From assembly GCA_030538115.1 (NCBI GenBank), contig JAUNUP010000012.1, positions 4,885 through 68,884 of the forward strand: a DNA stretch of 64,000 nucleotides, given 5' to 3'. The first letter of the stretch is position 1. The number at the start of each line of letters is the position of its first letter. Positions 26,245 to 36,184 of the stretch are shown here, one piece after another. The notes below the pieces were generated by a model, which did not search any database, was not told the origin of the DNA, and saw only the letters and a list, made by a program, of their open reading frames with translations. Both the position numbers and the translations under genes were made by a program. Source of the DNA: Dermatophilus congolensis (GTDB taxonomy: Bacteria > Actinomycetota > Actinomycetes > Actinomycetales > Dermatophilaceae).

Positions 26245-27054
26245 TCACGGCTGGGCCCGGCGAGCGATCCCGTGCAGCAGACGGGCCTGGGCGGCGGCAT
26301 CGCGTGCGAGTTGATCGGCCTCCGTGCGTTCGGTGGAGCCTCGCACCAGCAGCACCTTCTCGCGCATCGCCTCGGCCGGGAGGTCGAGCAGCGACGTGAC
26401 GACCTGCTGCGCGGCAGCCTCGAGATCGCCCAGCGGCACGACGCGGTTCACGAGACCCAGCGTGTGCGCCTCCTCGGCACCGATCACGCGACCGGTGAGC
26501 ATGATCTCCAGCGCCCTGGGCTCGCCGACCACCCTCGTGAGTCGGGCAACCCCTCCGAGGTCGGCGACCAGGCCGATCGGCACCTCGGGCCACGACAGGG
26601 CAAGGTCCTCGGAGACGAGGCGCAGGTCGGCCGACAGCGCCAGCTCCGCCCCCGCTCCCACGGCGTGGCCCTGAACGGCGGCCACGACCACCGCAGGCAT
26701 GTGCCGCAGCCTGGCCAGGCCGCGCTGACAGGCCTGAACGTCGGCGATGCCGCTGGAGGGTGATTCCGCACAGGCGGCGACGAGATCGCGCTCACCGGGC
26801 ATGCCGCCAGGCGTGAGCATGCCCCTGTCGAGACCGGCCGAGAACGACGGCCCTTCGGCCCGCAGCAGCACCACCCTGATCTCCGGTGTGGCCTCGACCC
26901 GGTCGGCGATCGCCTCGAACGCCTCCCACATCGACGGTGTCTGGGCGTTGCGCCGCTCAGGAGCGTCGAGCGTCACGGTGCACAGTCCTGCGCCGAACTC
27001 GACGCGCAGGTCGGGGTGGTACGAGGTCTCGGCATCGATGTCGCTGCTCTGCAT
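26245..27054 (-). CDS. Enoyl-CoA hydratase/isomerase family protein
   Basis: A 269-residue crotonase-fold enzyme. The oxyanion-hole segments are FSAGLD and GHAVGAGAEL. The glutamates matching the two catalytic residues of crotonase are present, in AELALSADLRL and SWPEVPIG, so hydratase activity is plausible. The acyl-CoA substrate cannot be told. The start MQSSDID (ATG at 27052-27054) gives normal family length; the longer frame to 27267 runs into the flagellin upstream region. Convergent with SURF1 and divergent from the flagellin gene. Confidence 0.87.
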   Translation of the reverse strand: MQSSDIDAETSYHPDLRVEFGAGLCTVTLDAPERRNAQTPSMWEAFEAIADRVEATPEIRVVLLRAEGPSFSAGLDRGMLTPGGMPGERDLVAACAESPSSGIADVQACQRGLARLRHMPAVVVAAVQGHAVGAGAELALSADLRLVSEDLALSWPEVPIGLVADLGGVARLTRVVGEPRALEIMLTGRVIGAEEAHTLGLVNRVVPLGDLEAAAQQVVTSLLDLPAEAMREKVLLVRGSTERTEADQLARDAAAQARLLHGIARRAQP

Positions 27055-27278
27055 ACCTACGAGGGTACGGGCGGGAGGGCCGTGACCGGCGCGAAGAGCG
27101 GCTCGACAGCCTCCGCAGACCCGAGGAGCGCTCGGCGATCCACCGGAGCGGAACCAGCGTGTCCGACAGGTGAGAGGCACGCGTGCGGAGGTATAGGACG
27201 ACCGTCCGAGGTCGATAGGAGAGCCGACACCTCCGAGCGCGGGGGGAGCCAGGACGGCGAAGGTCACAGGGGGAAATC

Positions 27279-28481
27279 ATGCGTATCGGCCTCGGAGCGG
27301 CACTCGCCGACACCGCCAGGCGGGTCTGGGAATCTGGCCAGGCAGCGATCCACCGTGGCATCGAACGGATCTCGACGGGGCTGCGCATCAACCGTGCCGC
27401 CGACGACGCCGCCGGTCTGGCCATCTCCGAGCGGATGCAGGGGCGACGGTTCGGGCTCGAACAGGCGACCCGCAATACGCAGGACGCGATCAGCCTCACC
27501 CAGACCGCCGAAGGCACCCTCGCGCAGCACCACGCCGTGCTGCAACGAATGCGCACGATCGCGGTGCAGTCGGCCAACGGCATCTACAGCGCAGACCAGC
27601 GCTCGGCCCTGCAGACCGAGCTCAACCAACTCATCACCGAAGTCGACGCCAGTTCACAGAACGCGAACTTCAACGGCCGCAATCTCCTCGACGGCTCGTT
27701 TCTCGACGCCCGCTTCCAGGCCGGCGCCAACGGCGGCGACACAGTGAGCCTGAGCATCGCCCGATTCGACAGCGTCGGGCTGCGGCTGCGGGCGCTCGGC
27801 GCCTCCCTCGTCGACCCGAGATCCGGTTTCGGCTCGGTCGTCGGTGGCACAAGCACAACCACAGCGACCGCGCCGGTCATGGCCCCGACCACCGACCCGG
27901 CCACGATCATTGACACGACCGTGACCACTGACACGACCACGCCGACCACTCCCGAGACGACCACCACAGAGACGACGGCACCGACCACGGGGCCCGGAAG
28001 CGGTAAGGGCCAGGGCGTTCACAACGGAAACGGCAACGGCATCATCAAGAACGGAAACGGCGGCGGCAAAGGTGGCGGTGGCGGCGCAGCCACGGCCCCT
28101 GCCCCCACCCCGCCGACGGCCCCCGGCAGCACGGCTCCGGCGACGCCGGTCGCGCCTGCCGCGCCCGGCGGCTGGGCGCTGTCGGTGATGGATGTCGAGT
28201 CGGCGCAGAACGCGATCGGCATCCTCGACGATGCGATCTGGCTCGTCTCCCGCGGACGCGCGGAGCTCGGTGCGGCCGAGAACTCGTTCGGGCACCGCCT
28301 CCGGTCGATGTCGGTCGAGATGGCGAACCTCGACGCCGCGTACTCTCGCATCCGCGACGCCGACCTCGCGTACGAGATGAGTCGCCTGGTGCGTCACCAG
28401 ATCAGCTCACAGGCCGCGGCGTCGATGATGGCCCAGGCCAACGCACAGGAGCAGAACGCGGCGCGACTGCTGCTGCGGTAA
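27279..28481 (+). CDS. Flagellin-like protein with a Thr/Pro/Gly/Asn-rich central region
   Basis: A 400-residue flagellin homologue. Residues 1-180 carry the D0/D1 signature, with ERISTGLRINRAADDAAGLAIS at 29-50 and TAEGTLAQHHAVLQRMRTIAVQSANG at 76-101. Residues 300-400 carry the C-terminal D1/D0 helices ending in QISSQAAASMMAQANAQ and LLLR. The usual surface domain is replaced by a low-complexity stretch at 189-299, first Thr-rich (TTTPTTPETTTTETT), then GNGNG and GGGKGGGGG, then Ala/Pro-rich. There is no cysteine. AGGGGGA sits 5 bases before the ATG. No other flagellar, chaperone or motor gene is in the window. It converges with the ABC-F gene with one base between the stops. Confidence 0.88.
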   Translation: MRIGLGAALADTARRVWESGQAAIHRGIERISTGLRINRAADDAAGLAISERMQGRRFGLEQATRNTQDAISLTQTAEGTLAQHHAVLQRMRTIAVQSANGIYSADQRSALQTELNQLITEVDASSQNANFNGRNLLDGSFLDARFQAGANGGDTVSLSIARFDSVGLRLRALGASLVDPRSGFGSVVGGTSTTTATAPVMAPTTDPATIIDTTVTTDTTTPTTPETTTTETTAPTTGPGSGKGQGVHNGNGNGIIKNGNGGGKGGGGGAATAPAPTPPTAPGSTAPATPVAPAAPGGWALSVMDVESAQNAIGILDDAIWLVSRGRAELGAAENSFGHRLRSMSVEMANLDAAYSRIRDADLAYEMSRLVRHQISSQAAASMMAQANAQEQNAARLLLR

Positions 28482-28482
28482 C

Positions 28483-30081
<1,599 letters not shown>

Positions 30082-30288
30082 TGCTCGCAGATCTCCTTCT
30101 AGACACGCTTCCGTCTCGACGCGCCTGTGCGCGCCGCATCCGGATGGAACATGGGATCGTGACGGCACGTCATAGACGTCGGACACACCGTCGCGCGATC
30201 GGTCGCGGTGTAGGTCACAATGAGCACGCCGCCGGGCCAGTCTAGGCGCGGCCGCGAAAGCAGCAGCACCAGGGCACGAGGGGACGAC

Positions 30289-31248
30289 ATGACCTTCAAC
30301 GACAACGCACGACTCGACACCTCCCAAGTACGCGGAGGTCGCTCGGGTGGGGGCATGGGCCGGGGGGCGATGATCGGCGGCGGTGGCCTCGGGTCACTAC
30401 TCCTCCTCGTGTTGTTCATGTTCTTCGGGGGCAACATCGGTGGCGGGGGTGGAGGTGGTGGGCAGCTGCCGCAGAACCCCCCTCCGGGCCAGGCGCTCAA
30501 CCCGTTCGACACCAAGCAGGTCGAGATGGGCGGCGACCTCAACGCCGACCTCGGTAACCGTTGCAAGACGGGCGCCGACGCGAACAGGTACGACGACTGT
30601 CGCGTCATCGGCACCGTGAACAGCGTGCAGGCGTACTGGGAGAAGAAGCTCCCCGAGGCCACCAACGGCCAGTTGAAGTACACCGACACCCTCACGACCC
30701 TGTACCAGGGCTCGACCCCGTCGGCGTGCGGCACGGCCTCCAACCAGGTCGGCCCCTTCTACTGCCCGCGCGACAAGGGCATCTACATCGACGCGAGCTT
30801 CTTCTCGATCCTCAGCAAGAACTTCGGTGCCGACGGTGGTCCGCTAGCGCAGATGTACGTCGTGGCCCACGAGTACGGGCACGCCTTGCAGGACCAGCTC
30901 GGCCTGCTCGAGCGCGCGCAGCGTGACCCGCAGGGCGCCAGCAGCGGCGCCGTGCGCGTCGAGCTCATGGCCGACTGCCTCGCGGGCATGTGGGCCAAGG
31001 ACGCCGCCACCACCCAGGACGATGCCGGCAACACGCTCATCAAGCCCCTGACGCAGGCCGACATCGAGTCGGCACTCTCTGCGGCCGAGGCCGTCGGTGA
31101 CGACCACATTCAGAAGAAGTCCGGCATGCGCGTCAACCCCGACGGCTTCACGCACGGCACCTCGCAGCAGCGCATGCAGTGGTTCATGAACGGTTACCGC
31201 TACGGCGACCTCAACCGCTGCAACACCTTCAACACCCGCGCACTGTGA
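30289..31248 (+). CDS. Neutral zinc metallopeptidase family protein (YpfJ-like)
   Basis: A 319-residue membrane-anchored putative metallopeptidase. A glycine-rich N-terminus leads into one membrane segment (about 34-48, LGSLLLLVLFMFFGG) and the catalytic domain is outside. The zinc motif is HEYGH at 194-198, with ELMADCLAGMWA as the downstream acidic region. Cys residues at 92, 104, 147 and 159 may form disulfides. Length and layout match the YpfJ family, whose substrates are unknown. ATG 30289 was chosen (MTFNDNARLDTSQVRGG is the family opening); the upstream ATG 30220 lies among divergent promoter sequence. Confidence 0.9.
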   Translation: MTFNDNARLDTSQVRGGRSGGGMGRGAMIGGGGLGSLLLLVLFMFFGGNIGGGGGGGGQLPQNPPPGQALNPFDTKQVEMGGDLNADLGNRCKTGADANRYDDCRVIGTVNSVQAYWEKKLPEATNGQLKYTDTLTTLYQGSTPSACGTASNQVGPFYCPRDKGIYIDASFFSILSKNFGADGGPLAQMYVVAHEYGHALQDQLGLLERAQRDPQGASSGAVRVELMADCLAGMWAKDAATTQDDAGNTLIKPLTQADIESALSAAEAVGDDHIQKKSGMRVNPDGFTHGTSQQRMQWFMNGYRYGDLNRCNTFNTRAL

Positions 31249-31339
31249 CCGGTCGGTAGCGTTCACGCTGTTCAGCTCCGGACGACAACGATTACCTCGC
31301 CCCGAAACGGACCTACACCCACAGATTCACAGATTCACT

Positions 31340-31380
31340 CCGGACGCCCCGTCTCTCATAGAAAGAGGCGGGGCGTCCGG
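31340..31380 (+). terminator. Terminator-like hairpin after the metallopeptidase gene
   Basis: An 11-bp perfect arm, CCGGACGCCCC (31340-31350), pairs with 31370-31380, with further inner pairing of CTCT with AGAG across one T-G position. No U-run follows. Confidence 0.65.
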
Positions 31381-31488
31381 GATTCGAGCACCTGGCACGG
31401 GGCGGTGATGCCGACCGGCCAACCACACCGTCGCCATCCGCCACCTCAGCCGCGAAACCCGCGCGCAGAGTCCGGAAACCGACTTCTT

Positions 31489-31504
31489 TGTGACCTGCAT
31501 CACC
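31489..31504. promoter_or_regulatory. CRP-like binding site 1
   Basis: TGTGACCTGCATCACC fits the CRP consensus TGTGA-N6-TCACA with one mismatch. The first 12 bases recur inverted at 31566-31577 (ATGCAGGTCACA). Confidence 0.5.
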
Positions 31505-31589
31505 TGCACCTAAACCGCAACGCGCCACATTGCGCAAGATTACGGTCGGGCCACGAATCAAGAACATGCAGGTCACAGAACTGTAACGG

Positions 31590-31605
31590 CGTGACCCACG
31601 TCACA
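31590..31605. promoter_or_regulatory. CRP-like binding site 2
   Basis: CGTGACCCACGTCACA fits TGTGA-N6-TCACA with one mismatch, 89 bases upstream of the riboswitch start. The mycobacterial rpfA gene is a known case of CRP plus ydaO control, so this is the expected setting. Confidence 0.5.
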
Positions 31606-31693
31606 CTTTTGATTTCGTCGCGATAACGGTTTGGTTTCGGTTTCAACGTGTCGTAGTTTTCTTTTGGTTGGTCCCCTGAGCCAACCACCGGAC

Positions 31694-31890
31694 GGCGTCG
31701 CTGAATCCTGCCACCGCCGTTCGGTATCAACCGCACAGAAATGTGTGGGTGGCAGGAGCGGTGCACCCAAGCAATTCGGACTCGCTGAGTCCTATGGGGT
31801 TAAGCCGACAGAGGTTCACGCAAACATGCGAGGGCGTCTGCGGCCGGTACGCCAGGTACCGAACCCGACAGGTCATGCCTCGTAAGCGCC
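31694..31890 (+). ncRNA. c-di-AMP riboswitch (ydaO/yuaA type)
   Basis: The 3' conserved block reads ACCGAACCCGACAGGTCATG then CCTCGTAAGCG, which is the recognisable ydaO core. GGCG at 31694-31697 can close the P1 stem with CGCC at 31887-31890. The 5' part has the GCTGAATCC element, and the middle has a strong stem (CCTGCCACC with GGTGGCAGG). It ends 20 bases before the start of a cell-wall hydrolase gene, the usual target in actinobacteria, where c-di-AMP normally turns expression off. Confidence 0.85.
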
Positions 31891-31909
31891 TCCTGGAACG
31901 ACACCTCTC

Positions 31910-32407
31910 ATGAAGCAGTTCTCTTCGCCTGCCCCCGCTCGCCTCGCCGTCACCGGTCTTCTGGCTCTGGGGCTCTCCGGCGGCGTCGCCGTCACCACCG
32001 CTGCCGAGGCCTCGGCAGCTCCGGCTCCCACCGCCGCCAGCGTCACCACCGGCTTCACCGCCCGCCAGGGTGTGCAGGTCGTCGGCGTCGCAGCCACCCG
32101 CAAGGGCTCGCCCTACCGCTGGGGCGGCAACGGCCCCCGCGCCTTCGACTGCTCGGGCCTGACCAAGTGGAGCTTCGCCCGCATCGGCAAGAACATCCCC
32201 CGCACGGCCCACGCCCAGTGGCAGGCCTCCCGCAAGATCACGCGCGCCCAGGCTCGTCCCGGCGACCTCGTGTTCTACGGCAGCGGCTACAAGTACCACG
32301 TCGGCATCTACGCCGGTAACGGCAAGATGTGGCACTCGCCCCGCACCGGCGACGTCGTCAAGCTCGCCAAGGTCCGCGCCGGCGCCTCCTACGGCCGCGT
32401 GCGCTGA
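31910..32407 (+). CDS. Secreted NlpC/P60 cell-wall hydrolase
   Basis: A 165-residue peptidoglycan endopeptidase. A signal peptide (residues 1-36, with LLALGLSGGVAV and the AEASA/AP cleavage site) is followed by the NlpC/P60 domain. The catalytic Cys81 is in FDCSGLTKW, and His130 (YHVGIYAG) and His142 (MWHSPR) complete the site. There is no LysM or other binding domain. It would cleave stem peptides outside the membrane, and its expression is probably set by c-di-AMP through the riboswitch upstream. A strong hairpin follows. Confidence 0.92.
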   Translation: MKQFSSPAPARLAVTGLLALGLSGGVAVTTAAEASAAPAPTAASVTTGFTARQGVQVVGVAATRKGSPYRWGGNGPRAFDCSGLTKWSFARIGKNIPRTAHAQWQASRKITRAQARPGDLVFYGSGYKYHVGIYAGNGKMWHSPRTGDVVKLAKVRAGASYGRVR

Positions 32408-32517
32408 CACACCCCTAGCTTCAACTCGCTTCAACACTGCGTCGGCGAGTACCGATCACACCGGCACTTGTCGGACACAACTCGATAGGTGAGTTCCAGC
32501 AGAACTCAGCACCACCT

Positions 32518-32569
32518 CGAGAGGGTGGAACCGCTCCCCAGGGATGAACAGGGCGGCTCCACCCTCTCG
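32518..32569. terminator. Bidirectional terminator between the NlpC/P60 gene and alr
   Basis: CGAGAGGGTGGAACCGC (32518-32534) pairs with GCGGCTCCACCCTCTCG (32553-32569) with one mismatch, around an 18-base loop, between two convergent genes. Confidence 0.75.
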
Positions 32570-32582
32570 GGGTGTCTGCGCG

Positions 32583-33761
32583 TCAGGCCACGTATTCGCG
32601 GCGTACGCGGCGGCCGATGAGGGTGAGGACCTCGTACGGGATCGTGTCGAGGTGGGCTGCCATCTCGTCGGCCGTGTACCGCGCCTCGCCGTCGGAGCCG
32701 AGGAGCACGACCTCCTCTCCTACGTTCAGCGGGGAGTCCGGGGCGCCGATGGCGCCGGCCGGGCCGAGGTCGATCATCGTCTGATCCATACACACCCGTC
32801 CCACGACCGGGTATTCACGTCCGCGGGCGAGCACGCGGCCCGTGTTCGACAGCAGCCTGCGATACCCGTCTGCGTACCCCACCGGAAGTGTCGCGATCCA
32901 ACTGTCCCGCGGCGCGGTCCAGGTGCGCCCGTACGAGACGCTCCGGCCCTTCTGCACCTTCTTGACGAACGTGATCGGTGCCCGCCACTCGAGGGCCGGG
33001 AGCAACTCGATCGTGTGCGGCGTCGACGGGTCGGGGTAGTAGCCGTACGCCATGATGCCGGGGCGCACGAGGTTGCCCCAGGAGTCCGGATGCGCGAGCA
33101 CTCCCCCGGAGTTGGCCGCGTGCACGATCTCGACGAAGTAGCCGAGCCGGTCGGAGATGGCACCGACTGCCTCCCGCAGACGCGAGATCTGCCCCTGGGT
33201 GAAGGCGACCGAATCGTCGTCGGCCACGTCGCTCACGGCGAAGTGCGTGAACATGCCCTGCACGCGCACGTGCGGGCAGTTCTGGGCGACATGTGCGCCG
33301 AAGCTCTCCACGTCGTCCGGGGCCAGACCGATTCGCCCCATGCCTGTGTCCACTGCGACGTGCACGTTCACCGTTCGCGCGGCGCTCGCTGCGGCTGCCT
33401 CGACCGCGTCGGCTTCGGCTACAGACGCGACCGCGAGGGTGATGTCGTGCGTGACGGCCGCCTCGACCTCCGCAGGCAGGGCCGGCGAGAGCTTGAATAT
33501 CGGCGAGACAATACCCGCCGCCCGCAGCTCGATGCCCTCGCCGACGGTCGCGACCCCGAACCAGTCGGCGAGCTTCTCGCGCTCGACGTACCGACTCACC
33601 TCCACGGCACCGTGTCCGTACGCGTCCGCCTTGACCGCCATGAGAATCCCGCGCCCCGGCCCGACCCTCTCCCGAATCCCACGAAGATTCGCGGCGATGC
33701 GGTCGAGATACACGAGCGCGCGGGTGGGCCCGGAGGTGTCGAAGCTCTGAGCAGCATTCAC
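32583..33761 (-). CDS. alr: Alanine racemase
   Basis: A 392-residue PLP enzyme converting L- to D-alanine for peptidoglycan. The PLP lysine is Lys44 in AVKADAYGHG, and the second-domain segment GRVCMDQTMIDLG with the catalytic-Tyr neighbourhood SVSYGRTW is typical. Full length, ATG at 33759-33761. It stands alone: the NlpC/P60 gene is convergent, and the SUF operon end lies 226 bases away across repeat cluster B. Confidence 0.95.
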   Translation of the reverse strand: MNAAQSFDTSGPTRALVYLDRIAANLRGIRERVGPGRGILMAVKADAYGHGAVEVSRYVEREKLADWFGVATVGEGIELRAAGIVSPIFKLSPALPAEVEAAVTHDITLAVASVAEADAVEAAAASAARTVNVHVAVDTGMGRIGLAPDDVESFGAHVAQNCPHVRVQGMFTHFAVSDVADDDSVAFTQGQISRLREAVGAISDRLGYFVEIVHAANSGGVLAHPDSWGNLVRPGIMAYGYYPDPSTPHTIELLPALEWRAPITFVKKVQKGRSVSYGRTWTAPRDSWIATLPVGYADGYRRLLSNTGRVLARGREYPVVGRVCMDQTMIDLGPAGAIGAPDSPLNVGEEVVLLGSDGEARYTADEMAAHLDTIPYEVLTLIGRRVRREYVA

Positions 33762-33819
33762 GCGCTCAGACTAGTCACTGGTCCACCCGCCCTCGGCCGA
33801 GACCCCGCGCCGAGAACAT

Positions 33820-33898
33820 GTGCCACGGCACCTCCGCGGTGAAGTCCCGCGGCACATGTGAGAGGACATCGCACCTTCCAGCGAAGGTGCCGCGGGAC
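33820..33898. repeat. Palindrome repeat cluster B
   Basis: A half-element GTGCCACGGCAC lies at 33820-33831, preceded by GAGAACAT (the inverted form of the flank seen elsewhere). A full element spans 33844-33898: GTCCCGCGGCAC followed by ATGT, a spacer with CCTTCCAGCGAA, then GTGCCGCGGGAC. The two 12-mers here are not self-palindromes but are exact reverse complements of each other, with centres 43 bp apart. Confidence 0.85.
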
Positions 33899-33987
33899 AG
33901 GTACTTTGGCGCGACCGTGCGGCGAAGCAGCCGCTGGGGAAGCGTCGCTCGGATGGCGCAGGAAGGCAGAGCGCGGGGAAGCCTCAC

Positions 33988-34320
33988 TCAGATGTTGAAG
34001 CCCAGGGCTCGCAGTTGTTCGCGGCCGTCGTCGGTGATCTTGTCGGGGCCCCACGGGGGCATCCAGACCCAGTTGATGCGGTGGCTCGCGACGATGCCGG
34101 AGAGGGCCATGTCGGTCTGGTCCTCGATGACGTCGGTGAGCGGGCACGCGGCACTCGTCAGGGTCATGTCGACGGTGGCGTGGCGCTCGGCGTCGATGTG
34201 CACGCCGTACACGAGGCCCAGGTCGACGACGTTGATGCCGAGTTCGGGGTCGACGACGTCACGCATCGCCTCCTCGATGTCGGCGGCGGTGGGCAGACTC
34301 GTGGTCTCGTTCTCGCTCAT
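33988..34320 (-). CDS. sufT: Metal-sulfur cluster assembly factor (SufT/DUF59, MIP18 family)
   Basis: A 110-residue protein of the DUF59/MIP18 family, which aids maturation of Fe-S proteins. Core motifs are MRDVVDPELGINVVDLGLVYGV and MTLTSAACPLTDVIEDQ with the conserved Cys. It is the last gene of the SUF operon and its start overlaps the stop of sufU by four bases. The C-terminus WMPPWGPDKITDDGREQLRALGF is the usual one. Confidence 0.92.
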   Translation of the reverse strand: MSENETTSLPTAADIEEAMRDVVDPELGINVVDLGLVYGVHIDAERHATVDMTLTSAACPLTDVIEDQTDMALSGIVASHRINWVWMPPWGPDKITDDGREQLRALGFNI

Positions 34321-34832
34321 GCGGTCACTCCTGCGCTGCCGGCGCTGCCGGCCGTACTAGTTGCGATGTCGGGTTCTGTGTCGGTGAGAGAGGCACCCGC
34401 GCGGGCGAGGGCGTCGGTGAAGGCCGACCAGCCCAGCAGCGCACACTTCACGCGGGCCGGGTACTGCGAGACTCCGGCGAAGGCCACGCCGTCGCCGATG
34501 ACCTCTTCGTCTCCCTTGTCCTTGCCGCGGCTCGTGAGCATGGCCTTCATTGCCTCGTAGGTCTGCATCGCCTCGGAGAGCGGGTAGCCGATGACCTCCT
34601 GCGCCAGCACGGAGGTCGAGGCCACCGAGATCGAGCAGCCGATGGCGTCGTACGAGATGTCCGCGACCACTGCGTCGGGACCTTTGGCTGCGTCGTCGAG
34701 GCGGACCCGCAGCGTCACCTCGTCGCCGCAGCTCGTGTTGACGTGGTGGACCTCGGAGTCGAACGGCTCGCGCAGGCCCGCGTGCTGCGGGTGTTTGCTG
34801 TGGTCGAGGATCAGCTCGGCGTACATGTCCAT
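34317..34832 (-). CDS. sufU: SUF system sulfur-relay protein SufU
   Basis: A 171-residue IscU-like protein that accepts sulfur from SufS. The zinc ligands are visible as Cys35 and Asp37 (TSCGD), Cys66 (AIGCSIS) and Cys130 (VKCALLGW). As in other SufU proteins there is an insert between the second and third ligands (about 90-120). The last 25 residues are an Ala/Ser/Thr-rich tail. It overlaps sufS by one base upstream and sufT by four bases downstream. Confidence 0.93.
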   Translation of the reverse strand: MDMYAELILDHSKHPQHAGLREPFDSEVHHVNTSCGDEVTLRVRLDDAAKGPDAVVADISYDAIGCSISVASTSVLAQEVIGYPLSEAMQTYEAMKAMLTSRGKDKGDEEVIGDGVAFAGVSQYPARVKCALLGWSAFTDALARAGASLTDTEPDIATSTAGSAGSAGVTA

Positions 34833-36133
34833 CAGGCGCTCACCCCGAAGATCTGCGGCACCCGGTCGAGAGCGGTCGCGAAGGCGTCGATCTCCGCCGC
34901 GGTCGAGTACACGGAGAAGCTCGCGCGGGTGCTGGCGGTGATGCCCAGCTTGCGGTGCAACGGCGCGGCGCAGTGGTGTCCGCTGCGCACCGCGATGCCG
35001 GAGTCGTCGAGAATCTGGGCCACGTCGTGCGGGTGTACCCCGTCGATCGTGAACGCCACGGCTCCGACACGGTCTTCGGCGCGCTGGGAGCCGAGCACGG
35101 TGACCCAGGGCCGCTCGGCGAGCAGCGCGAGGGCGTGCCGCATGAGTTCGCGGTCGTGTGCCTCCACGCGGTCCATACCGATCTCGTTGAGGAAATCCAC
35201 GGCCGCGGCCAGTGCCACCGCCTGCGCGACCGGAGGCGTGCCCGCCTCGAACCGCGTCGGCGGCGCCAGGTAGGTCGTCTTCTCCATCCGCACGACCTCG
35301 ATCATCGAGCCGCCCGTGGTGTACGGAGGCAGCGCGGCGAGCAGGTCGTACTTACCCCACAGCACCCCGATGCCCAGCGGACCGTGCAGTTTGTGGCCGG
35401 TGAAGACGGCGAAGTCCACGTCGAGTTCGCGTACGTCGACCGGCAGGTGCGGCACCGACTGGCACGCGTCGAGCACGACGAGCGCCCCGACCTCGTGCGC
35501 CTTGGCAGCGATCGCCTTGACGTCGGTGCGGGTCGCCAGCACGTTCGAGACCTGAGTGAACGCGACGAGTTTGGTGCGCTCGGTGATGACGCTGTCGAAC
35601 GCCTCCGGGGGCAGCAGCCCTTGCTCGTCGAAGGTCGCCCACTTGAACGTCGCGCCCGTGCGTCGCGCCAGCTCCTGCCACGGCACGATGTTGGCGTGGT
35701 GCTCCATCTCGGTGACGACGATCTCGTCGCCGGGGCCGAGTGTCAGGCGCTCGGCGAGATCGGCGGGCACCCCGTCGAGGGCGCCGGGTGCGAGCGCGTT
35801 CGACAGGGCGTAGGCGATGAGGTTGATCGCCTCGGTGCCGTTGCGCGTGAACACGATCTCCTGCGCCGGTGCGCCGATGAACGCGCCGATGCGGGCGCGC
35901 GCCGACTCGAAGGCGTCGGTCGCCTCCTCCGCGATCGCGTGCGCGCCGCGGTGTACGGCTGCGTTGTGCAGGGCGTAGAAGTCGTGCTCGGTGTCGAGAA
36001 CGACGTTCGGCTTCTGCGAGGTGGCACCGGAGTCGAGGTAGACCAGCGGCCGATCGGCTCGGACCGTGCGGGTGAGCAACGGAAAGTCGGAGCGGATGCG
36101 GGTGAGCTCGGCGTCGGTGAAGGTCGCTGTCAT
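34832..36133 (-). CDS. sufS: Cysteine desulfurase (group II)
   Basis: A 433-residue PLP enzyme that removes sulfur from cysteine as a persulfide for Fe-S assembly. The PLP lysine is in FTGHKLHGPLGIGVLWGK, the active-site cysteine in VRSGHHCAAPLHRKLG, and the N-terminus YLDSGATSQKP is typical of SufS. It follows sufC by 51 bases and overlaps sufU by one base. Confidence 0.95.
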   Translation of the reverse strand: MTATFTDAELTRIRSDFPLLTRTVRADRPLVYLDSGATSQKPNVVLDTEHDFYALHNAAVHRGAHAIAEEATDAFESARARIGAFIGAPAQEIVFTRNGTEAINLIAYALSNALAPGALDGVPADLAERLTLGPGDEIVVTEMEHHANIVPWQELARRTGATFKWATFDEQGLLPPEAFDSVITERTKLVAFTQVSNVLATRTDVKAIAAKAHEVGALVVLDACQSVPHLPVDVRELDVDFAVFTGHKLHGPLGIGVLWGKYDLLAALPPYTTGGSMIEVVRMEKTTYLAPPTRFEAGTPPVAQAVALAAAVDFLNEIGMDRVEAHDRELMRHALALLAERPWVTVLGSQRAEDRVGAVAFTIDGVHPHDVAQILDDSGIAVRSGHHCAAPLHRKLGITASTRASFSVYSTAAEIDAFATALDRVPQIFGVSA

Positions 36134-36184
36134 GGCTGCCTTCTCCTTAGGAAATTGCGTGTGTGCTGGTGTGACCGGTACGGC

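Larger units (their letters stand above)
31249..31909. other. Intergenic region with terminator, CRP-like sites and riboswitch
   Basis: A 661-base gap without a protein gene. It contains a terminator-like hairpin for the metallopeptidase gene (31340-31380), an A/T-richer control region (about 31480-31680) with two CRP-like palindromes, and the c-di-AMP riboswitch (31694-31890) that leads into the NlpC/P60 gene. Confidence 0.85.
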
